Position numbers and translations under genes: made by a program. A DNA stretch of 64,000 bases from an uncultured Hungatella sp. (GTDB lineage: Bacteria > Bacillota > Clostridia > Lachnospirales > Lachnospiraceae): NCBI GenBank assembly GCA_910586845.1, contig CAJUJV010000005.1, positions 12,139 through 76,138 on the forward strand, written 5' to 3'. A model generated the notes under the pieces. The model saw only the letters and a program-made list of their open reading frames with translations, ran no database searches and was not told the DNA's origin. Positions 26,989 to 34,133 of this stretch are shown in pieces. Positions within the stretch are counted from its first letter, which is position 1, and each line of letters opens with the position of its first letter.

Positions 26989-28476
26989 ATGAACATATTT
27001 TACCAGAGCACCAGAGGCGGGGAGAAGGAGGTAACCCCATCCCGGGCCATATTAAAAGGACTGGCCTGTGACGGCGGCCTGTTTATGCCTGACAGGATTC
27101 CGAAGCTGGATCTTTCCATGAGGGACCTGGCGGGAAGGTCCTACCAGGACACGGCCTATGAGGTGATGAAGCTGTTCCTCACGGATTTTACGGAAGAGGA
27201 GCTGAGATCCTGTATCGCAGGAGCCTATGACGACAAATTTGATACAAAAGCCATCGCCCCTCTCACCAAAGCCGACGGAGTTTACTATCTGGAACTGTTT
27301 CACGGCAATACCATCGCTTTCAAGGATATGGCCCTGTCCATCCTTCCCCATCTGATGACCACAGCGGCCAGAAAGAACCATATGGACAAGGAGATCGTCA
27401 TCCTGACGGCTACCTCAGGCGACACGGGGAAGGCGGCCATGGCAGGCTTTGCCGACGTGCCGGGGACCAGGATCATCGTGTTTTATCCCAAAGACGGAGT
27501 CAGCAGGGTCCAGGAACTTCAGATGGTGACTCAGAAGGGGGATAACACGGCAGTTGTGGCTATCCACGGCAATTTCGACGATGCCCAGACAGGAGTAAAA
27601 CAGATTTTTGCAGACAGGGAATTTGCAGAGGAGCTGGCAGAAAAAGGCTTTGTCTTCTCTTCCGCCAATTCCATCAATATCGGCAGGCTGGTCCCCCAGG
27701 TGGCCTACTATGTCTATGCTTACTGCCGGCTTCTTGATCAGGGAGAGATCGCTGACGGAGAAAGGATCAACGTGACGGTCCCCACAGGGAATTTCGGCAA
27801 TATCCTGGCTGCTTATTTTGCAAAGCACATGGGAGTTCCCATTGACAGACTGATCTGTGCCTCCAACGACAACAAAGTGCTGTATGATTTCTTCCGCACA
27901 GGGACTTATGACAGGAAGAGGGATTTCCTTCTGACCATTTCTCCTTCCATGGATATCCTGATCTCCAGCAACCTGGAGAGGCTGATCTATCTGAGCACCG
28001 GCTGCGATGCCGAAAGGACCGCAGGCCTTATGGCCGATCTGACAGAAACAGGACAGTATACGGCCGATGAGGACATGAGACGTCAGATGGAAGATTTCCT
28101 GGGCGGTTTTGCCACGGAGCAGGAGGATCGGGAAGCCATCAGAAAGATCTATGAGGACACAGGCTATGTGCTGGATACCCACACAGGCGTGGCTGCGGCA
28201 GTATACGAAAAATACAGGAAAGATACGGGAGACGATAAAAAGACGGTGATCGCCTCCACGGCCAGCCCTTACAAGTTTGCCAGAAGCGTCATGGAGGCCA
28301 TAGGGGACGGCAGGCTGCCAGAGGATGAGTTCGAAGTCATAGACCTTCTGTGCCGGATTTCCGGCACGGAAATCCCTAAAGCGGTAGAAGAGATCCGCAC
28401 TGCGCCGGTCCGCCACAGCAGAGAATGCAGCCGGGAAGACATGAAAAAGACTGTGAAGGAAATTTTGGGGATGTAA
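26989..28476 (+). CDS. thrC: Threonine synthase
   Basis: The enzyme converts O-phosphohomoserine to threonine using PLP. The 495-residue length fits the longer branch of bacterial threonine synthases. The N-terminal signature YQSTRGGEK and GLACDGGLFMP are present, the PLP lysine lies in GNTIAFKDMA (K112), and the phosphate-binding glycine loop is TSGDTGKAAMAGF. Two adjacent ATGs (26986 and 26989) follow AGAGGA; the second has the better 8-bp spacing. A frame extension upstream to 26920 covers the promoter and is not part of the gene. It is apparently monocistronic; no homoserine pathway genes lie beside it. Confidence 0.95.
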   Translation: MNIFYQSTRGGEKEVTPSRAILKGLACDGGLFMPDRIPKLDLSMRDLAGRSYQDTAYEVMKLFLTDFTEEELRSCIAGAYDDKFDTKAIAPLTKADGVYYLELFHGNTIAFKDMALSILPHLMTTAARKNHMDKEIVILTATSGDTGKAAMAGFADVPGTRIIVFYPKDGVSRVQELQMVTQKGDNTAVVAIHGNFDDAQTGVKQIFADREFAEELAEKGFVFSSANSINIGRLVPQVAYYVYAYCRLLDQGEIADGERINVTVPTGNFGNILAAYFAKHMGVPIDRLICASNDNKVLYDFFRTGTYDRKRDFLLTISPSMDILISSNLERLIYLSTGCDAERTAGLMADLTETGQYTADEDMRRQMEDFLGGFATEQEDREAIRKIYEDTGYVLDTHTGVAAAVYEKYRKDTGDDKKTVIASTASPYKFARSVMEAIGDGRLPEDEFEVIDLLCRISGTEIPKAVEEIRTAPVRHSRECSREDMKKTVKEILGM

Positions 28477-28498
28477 GTCAAACATGAGCAATTTTTCC

Positions 28499-28527
28499 TT
28501 TTCAAATCTCTCAGAATGTTGTATACT
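28499..28527 (+). promoter_or_regulatory. Possible promoter of fba
   Basis: TTTTCA (28499-28504), a 17-bp spacer and TATACT (28522-28527). The -10 is good and the -35 matches four of six consensus positions. Confidence 0.4.
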
Positions 28528-28589
28528 TAAAACAAATGCAGGCCCGGCCTGCAGATGAATCACAATAAAAGAGATGGAGGGGTTTTGAC

Positions 28590-29453
28590 ATGTTAGTATC
28601 AGCAAGAGAAATGCTTGAAAAAGCGAGAGACGGCAAGTATGCAGTGGGGCAGTTCAACATCAATAATCTGGAGTGGACCAAAGCCATCCTGCAGACGGCA
28701 GAGGAATTAAAATCTCCTGTGATCCTGGGTGTATCAGAAGGCGCAGGCAAGTACATGACAGGATATAAGACCGTAGTCGGCATGGTCAACGGTATGCTGG
28801 AAGAGATGAAGATCACGGTCCCCGTAGCGCTTCATCTGGATCACGGCAGCTATGACGGATGCTTAAAGTGTATCGAGGCAGGATTTTCTTCCGTTATGTT
28901 TGACGGTTCCCACTATCCCATCGACGAGAACGTGGCCAAGACCACAGAGCTGGTAAAGATCTGCAAAGAGAAAGGCCTGTCCATCGAGGCTGAGGTAGGC
29001 TCCATCGGCGGCGAGGAAGACGGCGTCGTAGGTATGGGCGAGTGTGCGGATCCCAACGAGTGCAAGGCTATCGCGGATCTGGGTATCGATTTCCTGGCAG
29101 CAGGTATCGGCAACATCCACGGCAAGTATCCGGAGAACTGGCAGGGACTGAGCTTTGAGACTCTGGCAGCCGTTAAGGAGAAAGTAGGCGATATGCCTCT
29201 GGTTCTTCACGGCGGTACAGGCATCCCGGCAGACATGATCAAGAAAGCCATCAGCCTGGGCGTGGCCAAGATCAACGTAAATACAGAGTGCCAGCTGTCC
29301 TTCGCGGAGGCTACCCGCAAGTATATCGAGGCAGGCAAAGATCTTCAGGGCAAGGGATTTGACCCGAGAAAGCTGCTTGCTCCCGGTGCAGAAGCCATCA
29401 AGGCTACCGTAAAAGAGAAGATGGAGCTGTTCGGTTCCGTAGGCAAGGCGTAA
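28590..29453 (+). CDS. fba: Class II fructose-1,6-bisphosphate aldolase
   Basis: A 287-residue zinc-dependent aldolase that interconverts fructose-1,6-bisphosphate with dihydroxyacetone phosphate and glyceraldehyde-3-phosphate. The class II motif HLDHG contains the catalytic D84 and zinc ligand H85; further zinc histidines lie in GNIHGKY and VLHGGTG. The C-terminal INVNTECQL segment is also typical of the family. GGAGGGG precedes the ATG. The related tagatose-bisphosphate and ketose-bisphosphate aldolases look alike, but the length and overall match favour the glycolytic enzyme. It is where glycerol-derived dihydroxyacetone phosphate would meet glycolysis or gluconeogenesis. Confidence 0.92.
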   Translation: MLVSAREMLEKARDGKYAVGQFNINNLEWTKAILQTAEELKSPVILGVSEGAGKYMTGYKTVVGMVNGMLEEMKITVPVALHLDHGSYDGCLKCIEAGFSSVMFDGSHYPIDENVAKTTELVKICKEKGLSIEAEVGSIGGEEDGVVGMGECADPNECKAIADLGIDFLAAGIGNIHGKYPENWQGLSFETLAAVKEKVGDMPLVLHGGTGIPADMIKKAISLGVAKINVNTECQLSFAEATRKYIEAGKDLQGKGFDPRKLLAPGAEAIKATVKEKMELFGSVGKA

Positions 29454-29469
29454 AAATATAAAAAAACAC

Positions 29470-29498
29470 TTGATTTTTTACTGGAAATGGTTTATCTT
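29470..29498 (+). promoter_or_regulatory. Possible promoter in the fba-glnN spacer
   Basis: TTGATT (29470-29475), a 17-bp spacer and TATCTT (29493-29498). Transcription would start about 12 nt before the terminator hairpin at 29517, so this is either a leader under termination control or a chance match. Confidence 0.35.
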
Positions 29499-29516
29499 AT
29501 CTAAGTAAAGAACAAC

Positions 29517-29551
29517 GGCGTTCTCCTGGTTCTAAGGAGAACGCCATTTTT
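29517..29551 (+). terminator. Intrinsic terminator between fba and glnN
   Basis: The perfect 10-bp arms GGCGTTCTCC and GGAGAACGCC are followed by ATTTTT. It ends fba transcripts and could also act as an attenuator for glnN. Confidence 0.85.
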
Positions 29552-29559
29552 AATGTACG

Positions 29560-29638
29560 CGGGGCGGAAAGGAAATATGCCGCTAAAGCGGCCCGCCCCG
29601 GCACGGCGAGCAGGGGGAAAAGCCTCCCCTGCTCGATT
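29560..29638 (+). repeat. Structured repeat, family 2, copy 2, upstream of glnN
   Basis: P1 pairs CGGGGCGG (29560-29567) with CCGCCCCG (29593-29600). P2 pairs GCCGC (29579-29583) with GCGGC (29588-29592). P3 pairs CGAGCAG (29607-29613) with CTGCTCG (29629-29635), plus an inner GGG/CCC. The joining segment AAAGGAAATAT is nearly identical to the first copy (AAAGGAATATT), as is the stretch between P1 and P3 (GCACGG versus GCGCGG). As in the first copy, the element begins directly after a terminator and precedes a co-directional gene. Confidence 0.75.
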
Positions 29639-29687
29639 GAAAACCCCAGACAACTTTATTTTCTTAAGCGGGGAGGAAGGAAAGATT

Positions 29688-31805
29688 ATGAGTGAGGTTG
29701 TGAATGTAGCCGAGATCTTCGGCAGAAATGTGTTCAACGAGACGGTCATGAGAGAGTACCTGCCCAAAGGCGTGTTTAAAAAACTGAAGAAGACCATGGA
29801 GGACGGTGCGGACCTGGATCCGTCCATCGCGGATGTGGTAGCCCACGCCATGAAAGAATGGGCTATTCAGAGGGGGGCAACCCATTATACTCACTGGTTT
29901 CAGCCTCTCACGGGCGTTACCGCCGAGAAACATGATTCCTTTATCTCCGCCCCCAACGCAGAGGGAAAGGTGATCATGGAGTTTTCCGGCAAAGAGCTGA
30001 TCAAAGGCGAGCCGGATGCCTCTTCCTTCCCTTCAGGAGGCCTGAGAGCCACTTTCGAGGCAAGAGGCTATACCATGTGGGACTGCACATCCCCGGCGTT
30101 TCTCAGGGAAGATGCCCTGGGAGTGACCCTGTGTATCCCCACGGCTTTCTGTTCCTACACCGGCGAGGCCTTGGATCAGAAAACCCCGCTGCTGCGCTCC
30201 ATGCAGGCCATTGACGCACAGTCTCTGCGGATCCTGCGGCTGTTCGGCAATACCACAGCCAAACGGGTGGTTCCCTCCGTGGGGCCGGAGCAGGAGTATT
30301 TCCTCGTTGACCGGGCCAAGTATCTGCAGAGGAAAGATCTGATCTATGCAGGGCGTACCCTGTTCGGGGCCATGCCGCCCAAGGGTCAGGAGCTGGAAGA
30401 TCATTATTTCGGAGCTATCAGGGAGAGAATCGGCGCTTACATGAAAGAGGTGAACCAGGAGCTGTGGCAGCTGGGCGTCACTGCCAAGACTCAGCACAAC
30501 GAGGTCGCCCCGGCTCAGCATGAGCTGGCTCCCATCTACGATCAGGCGAATCTGGCGGTGGATCACAACCAGATGGTCATGGAGACCCTGAAAAAGGTGG
30601 CGGGCCGCCACGGTATGACCTGCCTTCTCCACGAGAAGCCTTTTGCGGGGGTCAACGGTTCCGGCAAGCACAACAACTGGTCTCTGATCTCCGACGACGG
30701 GATCAACCTTCTGAACCCGGGAGAAACCCCCCATGAAAATATTCAGTTTCTTCTGGTGCTGGGCTGTATTATGAAAGCGGTGGATATCCATGCAGATCTT
30801 CTGAGAGAGTCTGCATCCGACGTGGGCAATGATCACAGGCTGGGAGCCAATGAGGCGCCGCCGGCCATCATCTCCATTTTTGTGGGCGAGCAGCTGGAGG
30901 ATGTCATCGACCAGCTGTGCAGCACCGGAGAGGCCACTCACTCCAAGAAAGGCGGCAAGCTGCAGACAGGTATCGCTACCCTGCCGGATCTGGATAAAGA
31001 TGCCACGGACAGAAACAGGACCTCCCCCTTTGCCTTTACCGGCAATAAATTTGAATTCCGTATGGTGGGTTCCGCGGACTCCATCGCTCCGCCCAATGTG
31101 GTCCTGAACACCATCGTGGCCGAAGCTTTCAAGGAGGCGGCCGACGAGCTGGAGAAAGCCGACGACTTCCTCAGCGCCGTCCATGATATGATCAAGACTC
31201 TTCTGGCGGATCACAAGAGGATCATCTTCAACGGCAACGGTTACGCCGATGCCTGGGTGGAGGAGGCCGAGAGGAGAGGACTTCCCAATATTCGTTCCAT
31301 GGTGGATGCCATCCCGGCTCTCACCACGGAGAAGGCGGTGAAGCTCTACGAGACCTTCGGAGTCTTCACCAGAGCAGAGCTGGAGTCCAGAGCCGAGGTA
31401 GAATACGAGGCCTACGCAAAAGCCATCAACATTGAGGCCAGAACCATGATGGATATGGCAGGCAAGCAGATCATCCCGGCGGTGATCAGGTATACCACTC
31501 AGCTGGCACAGTCTCTGAGCGCCGTAAAGGCAGCCTGCCCCGAGGCGGATATCAGTGTGCAGACAGAGCTGCTGACGGAGACCTCCGCCCTGCTCTCCGA
31601 TATGAAGGTGGCGCTGGCCGCTCTGGAGGATCTGACTGCGGAGAGCGCCTCCGCCGAGGAGGGACGCATCCGCGCCCAGGCTTACCATGACAAGGTGGTT
31701 CCTGCCATGGAGGCCCTCAGAGCTCCGGCAGACAGGCTGGAGATGATCGTGGATAAGGAACTGTGGCCGTTCCCCAGCTATGGAGACCTGATCTTTGAAG
31801 TGTAA
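29688..31805 (+). CDS. glnN: Glutamine synthetase type III
   Basis: ATP-dependent synthesis of glutamine from glutamate and ammonium. The 705-residue length and lack of the short GSI layout identify the large GSIII class found in Bacteroidetes, Clostridia and cyanobacteria. Family segments include [40 protein letters not shown] (metal Glu), [47 protein letters not shown] and the final [16 protein letters not shown] 29688 is chosen for its GGAGGAAGG site; the upstream extension of the frame is the structured repeat. The gene stands alone and ends at a hairpin shared with luxS. Confidence 0.96.
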   Translation: MSEVVNVAEIFGRNVFNETVMREYLPKGVFKKLKKTMEDGADLDPSIADVVAHAMKEWAIQRGATHYTHWFQPLTGVTAEKHDSFISAPNAEGKVIMEFSGKELIKGEPDASSFPSGGLRATFEARGYTMWDCTSPAFLREDALGVTLCIPTAFCSYTGEALDQKTPLLRSMQAIDAQSLRILRLFGNTTAKRVVPSVGPEQEYFLVDRAKYLQRKDLIYAGRTLFGAMPPKGQELEDHYFGAIRERIGAYMKEVNQELWQLGVTAKTQHNEVAPAQHELAPIYDQANLAVDHNQMVMETLKKVAGRHGMTCLLHEKPFAGVNGSGKHNNWSLISDDGINLLNPGETPHENIQFLLVLGCIMKAVDIHADLLRESASDVGNDHRLGANEAPPAIISIFVGEQLEDVIDQLCSTGEATHSKKGGKLQTGIATLPDLDKDATDRNRTSPFAFTGNKFEFRMVGSADSIAPPNVVLNTIVAEAFKEAADELEKADDFLSAVHDMIKTLLADHKRIIFNGNGYADAWVEEAERRGLPNIRSMVDAIPALTTEKAVKLYETFGVFTRAELESRAEVEYEAYAKAINIEARTMMDMAGKQIIPAVIRYTTQLAQSLSAVKAACPEADISVQTELLTETSALLSDMKVALAALEDLTAESASAEEGRIRAQAYHDKVVPAMEALRAPADRLEMIVDKELWPFPSYGDLIFEV

Positions 31806-31840
31806 AGAAAATTGAAGTGTAAAGAAAACAGATAGATTTA

Positions 31841-31880
31841 GAGCCGGAATCCGTCAGAACAACCACGGATCCGGCTCTTC
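31841..31880. terminator. Hairpin between convergent glnN and luxS
   Basis: The arms GAGCCGGAATCCGT and ACGGATCCGGCTC pair over 13 bp with one extra A, followed by TTCCC on the plus strand. The T run is weak; the position between convergent genes supports a shared terminator. Confidence 0.55.
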
Positions 31881-31904
31881 CCATAAGCATGGATGCAGCC
31901 TGAT

Positions 31905-32387
31905 TTAATCCTCAGGGTACACCAGCCTCTCTTCTGTAATCTGCCCCAAAACCTCTTTTAAATACCTGTCAGCCAGATATCTGGTCATGGGCAGGTTCAT
32001 ATCCAGATAGTTGCCGCAGTCTTTTGCGGCAGCTCCGGGCACCTGGCCCTCAAAATCCCGCATAAACGTAAACATCTCCTTCATAAGAGGCACGATGTCC
32101 ACGGACTCATAGTCTCCGGTCAGCAGCAGATAGAACCCGGTGCGGCAGCCCATGGGTCCGAAATAGAGAACCCGGTCTTTCCAGTCCTCCTGATTTCTCA
32201 AAAATGTGGCGCCCAGGTGCTCGATGGTGTGGACCTCTGCCGTGTTCATCACAGGCTCATAGTTGGGCCGTGTTATGCGGATGTCAAAGGTAGTGACCAC
32301 CGTATCCCCGGCATGGTCCTTGCGGGACACATAGATTCCCGGCAGCAGACGCAGATGGTCAATGGTGAAGCTGGTAATCTTTTCCAT
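31905..32387 (-). CDS. luxS: S-ribosylhomocysteine lyase (AI-2 synthesis)
   Basis: The enzyme cleaves S-ribosylhomocysteine to homocysteine and the AI-2 precursor DPD in the activated methyl cycle. The start at 32387 follows GAGGAAC; an extension of 13 codons lacks a site. The 160 residues carry the metal motif H53-T-I-E-H57, the third ligand C124 (KDCGNY) and the catalytic C81 (MGCRTGFY), all in the family positions. It has its own promoter. No pfs (MTA/SAH nucleosidase) gene is nearby. Confidence 0.97.
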   Translation of the reverse strand: MEKITSFTIDHLRLLPGIYVSRKDHAGDTVVTTFDIRITRPNYEPVMNTAEVHTIEHLGATFLRNQEDWKDRVLYFGPMGCRTGFYLLLTGDYESVDIVPLMKEMFTFMRDFEGQVPGAAAKDCGNYLDMNLPMTRYLADRYLKEVLGQITEERLVYPED

Positions 32388-32425
32388 ATAATTGTTCCTC
32401 CAGACAGAATTCTTAACTGATACCA

Positions 32426-32454
32426 AGTATACCGGAAACAGATAAAAAACACAA
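32426..32454 (-). promoter_or_regulatory. Sigma-A promoter of luxS
   Basis: On the minus strand TTGTGT (32449-32454), a 17-bp spacer and TATACT (32426-32431) lie about 40 bp before the start codon. Confidence 0.55.
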
Positions 32455-32465
32455 GACTTGATCTG

Positions 32466-33230
32466 TCAGTAAGAGATGCGGAAGTAATCCAGATACTTTT
32501 TAAATCGGTCCTGGGCTGTGAGGACCGTATCTTTGAGATAGCCGTTTTCCCGTCCCCATTCCTGGATGCCACGGTAGTAAAACATTTTCAGATCATCCTC
32601 AATGATGAACGGGATGATGTCGTGATTGAGGCATTCTTTAAAGAGGATCAGACGGCCTATTCTGCCATTGCCATCCTGAAACGGATGGATACGTTCAAAC
32701 CGGACATGGAAATCGATAAGATCATCCAAAGTCCGGTTTTTCCTGCTGTTGTATGTCTTTAGCAGTTCCCCCATGGTTTTTTCCACTTCCTCCGGCAGCG
32801 CCGTCTCTCTGCCTCCCACCTCGTTGGGAAGTTTTTTGCAGCTGCCCACGGCAAACCATTCCTTTCGGCTGTCGCTGGTTCCCGTCTTCAGAATACGATG
32901 GAGTTCCTTTATGAAGTTTTCTGTCAGATTCTCTTTGGCCTGATCAATGGCCAGGTCCACGCAGCGGAAATGATTGACAGTCTCGATGATATCGTCCACA
33001 TTGACGCTTTCGCCCGTGATCTCTATGGTATTGGTCTCGTAGATATAACGGGTCTGGTCATGGGTTAAGCGGCTGCCTTCCATATGATTTGAGTTGTAAG
33101 TCAGCTCAATCTGAATCTTGTGGTAGAGGCCGCCCTTTCTTCCAGCGCGTTTTTCACTTTTCAGAATATCCAAAAGACAGGGAAGAGCAGATTTTTTTTC
33201 TTCTGTTTTGGCTCCAAAATCATGTGTCAT
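32466..33230 (-). CDS. Fic-domain protein (AMPylase family) with N-terminal inhibitory motif
   Basis: The 254-residue protein contains the Fic core HPFQDGNGR (H182), which in this family transfers AMP or another phosphate-linked group to a protein hydroxyl. An upstream SNHMEG (residues 47-52) fits the (S/T)xxxE(G/N) inhibitory motif of class II Fic proteins, in which the Glu folds into the nucleotide site, so regulation may be intrinsic. The target is unknown; toxin-like or housekeeping roles are both possible. It has its own promoter and an AGGAGG site. A kinase-like remnant lies divergently upstream, but there is no obvious antitoxin. Confidence 0.9.
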   Translation of the reverse strand: MTHDFGAKTEEKKSALPCLLDILKSEKRAGRKGGLYHKIQIELTYNSNHMEGSRLTHDQTRYIYETNTIEITGESVNVDDIIETVNHFRCVDLAIDQAKENLTENFIKELHRILKTGTSDSRKEWFAVGSCKKLPNEVGGRETALPEEVEKTMGELLKTYNSRKNRTLDDLIDFHVRFERIHPFQDGNGRIGRLILFKECLNHDIIPFIIEDDLKMFYYRGIQEWGRENGYLKDTVLTAQDRFKKYLDYFRISY

Positions 33231-33260
33231 TACAGAACCTCCTGAACAAGAGATAGGTTT

Positions 33261-33289
33261 ATTATACTTATTTTAAAGGAAAAATACAA
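33261..33289 (-). promoter_or_regulatory. Sigma-A promoter of the Fic gene
   Basis: On the minus strand TTGTAT (33284-33289), a 17-bp spacer and TATAAT (33261-33266) lie about 30 bp before the start codon. Confidence 0.6.
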
Positions 33290-33376
33290 CGCCTTTTGGC
33301 TGTAGCCGGAAAAACGGTCTTGCGGCCGGGAGAAAAAATGTTTTTGATGGAAAAGAATCGAGGGAGGCGATAGGAG

Positions 33377-34069
33377 ATGCTTCTGCTGCTGAAAGATCAT
33401 TCGGTATTAAAAATATCTGAAAACGGGTTCTGTCAGATCCGGGACTTTGACAGACTGCCTTTTGCGCTGCGCAGGGAAAATATAACCTTCCCGGATTTTG
33501 TGGAATGGGTATCCAACCGGTCTCTGTCTGTGGGCAGAAGCCATGCCAAGGCAGTGTTAAATTCTCTGGGACTGTCCCAGACCAACCGGTATGCCGTATG
33601 TCTGGCCTGCCGGGGCGTAAGTCTGGAAGACGCATACTGGATCCGGCAGGAGGGAGATGAGAGATGCTGGAAGGATGTGAACCTGTTCCATAATGAACTG
33701 AGCCTTTTTCTGACAGAGCTGGCTTTGTCCGGAGAAAATACCCATCAGAACAGAGGGGAGAAGATGGTAAAATCACGGCTGTTCACCAGCGAGGACGTTT
33801 CTCTGGTGACGTTTGAGGAATTTTCCCTCTTCTGTGAACACTATGGTCTGAACCCCTATGAACAGGCTGTAAATATTGACAGCACTGCTTATCTCCGGAT
33901 GCAGATCGGTGATTGTCTTTTAAATAATGATGACAGATACGGACAGAACTGGGGATTTTTCATGGATAACCATACAGGGAAGATGTCCTGCCCGGATTAT
34001 CTGGAAGAGGACAGGTGGCAGCAGGTCCTGGCCAGGGCGCGGAGGCTGATGACAAGACAGGCGACGTAA
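33377..34069 (+). CDS. HipA-like kinase-related protein, apparently lacking the nucleotide-binding lobe
   Basis: A 230-residue protein. The N-terminal half (SVGRSHAKAVLNSLGL, VSLEDAYWIRQEG, WKDVNLFHNELS) resembles the N-terminal part of HipA/CtkA-like kinases of Clostridia. The C-terminal half has LFTSEDVSLVTFEEF and IGDCLLNNDDRYGQNWGFF, close to the HipA catalytic pattern N-x-DRH-x-N-x-G, with Tyr in place of His. Between them only about 15 residues (SGENTHQNRGEKMVKSR) remain where the ATP-binding lobe of these kinases is expected. It may be a decayed or internally deleted kinase, or a regulator that kept only the outer parts. A ribosome site GGGAGG lies 10 bp before the ATG. Family assignment is from motif memory and moderate. 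Confidence 0.55.
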   Translation: MLLLLKDHSVLKISENGFCQIRDFDRLPFALRRENITFPDFVEWVSNRSLSVGRSHAKAVLNSLGLSQTNRYAVCLACRGVSLEDAYWIRQEGDERCWKDVNLFHNELSLFLTELALSGENTHQNRGEKMVKSRLFTSEDVSLVTFEEFSLFCEHYGLNPYEQAVNIDSTAYLRMQIGDCLLNNDDRYGQNWGFFMDNHTGKMSCPDYLEEDRWQQVLARARRLMTRQAT

Positions 34070-34133
34070 ATTAGTTCTTTCTTTCTCATTCCGGCATAAA
34101 CATGGAAGGAGAAACAGAAGGGACTTTTGGTGC

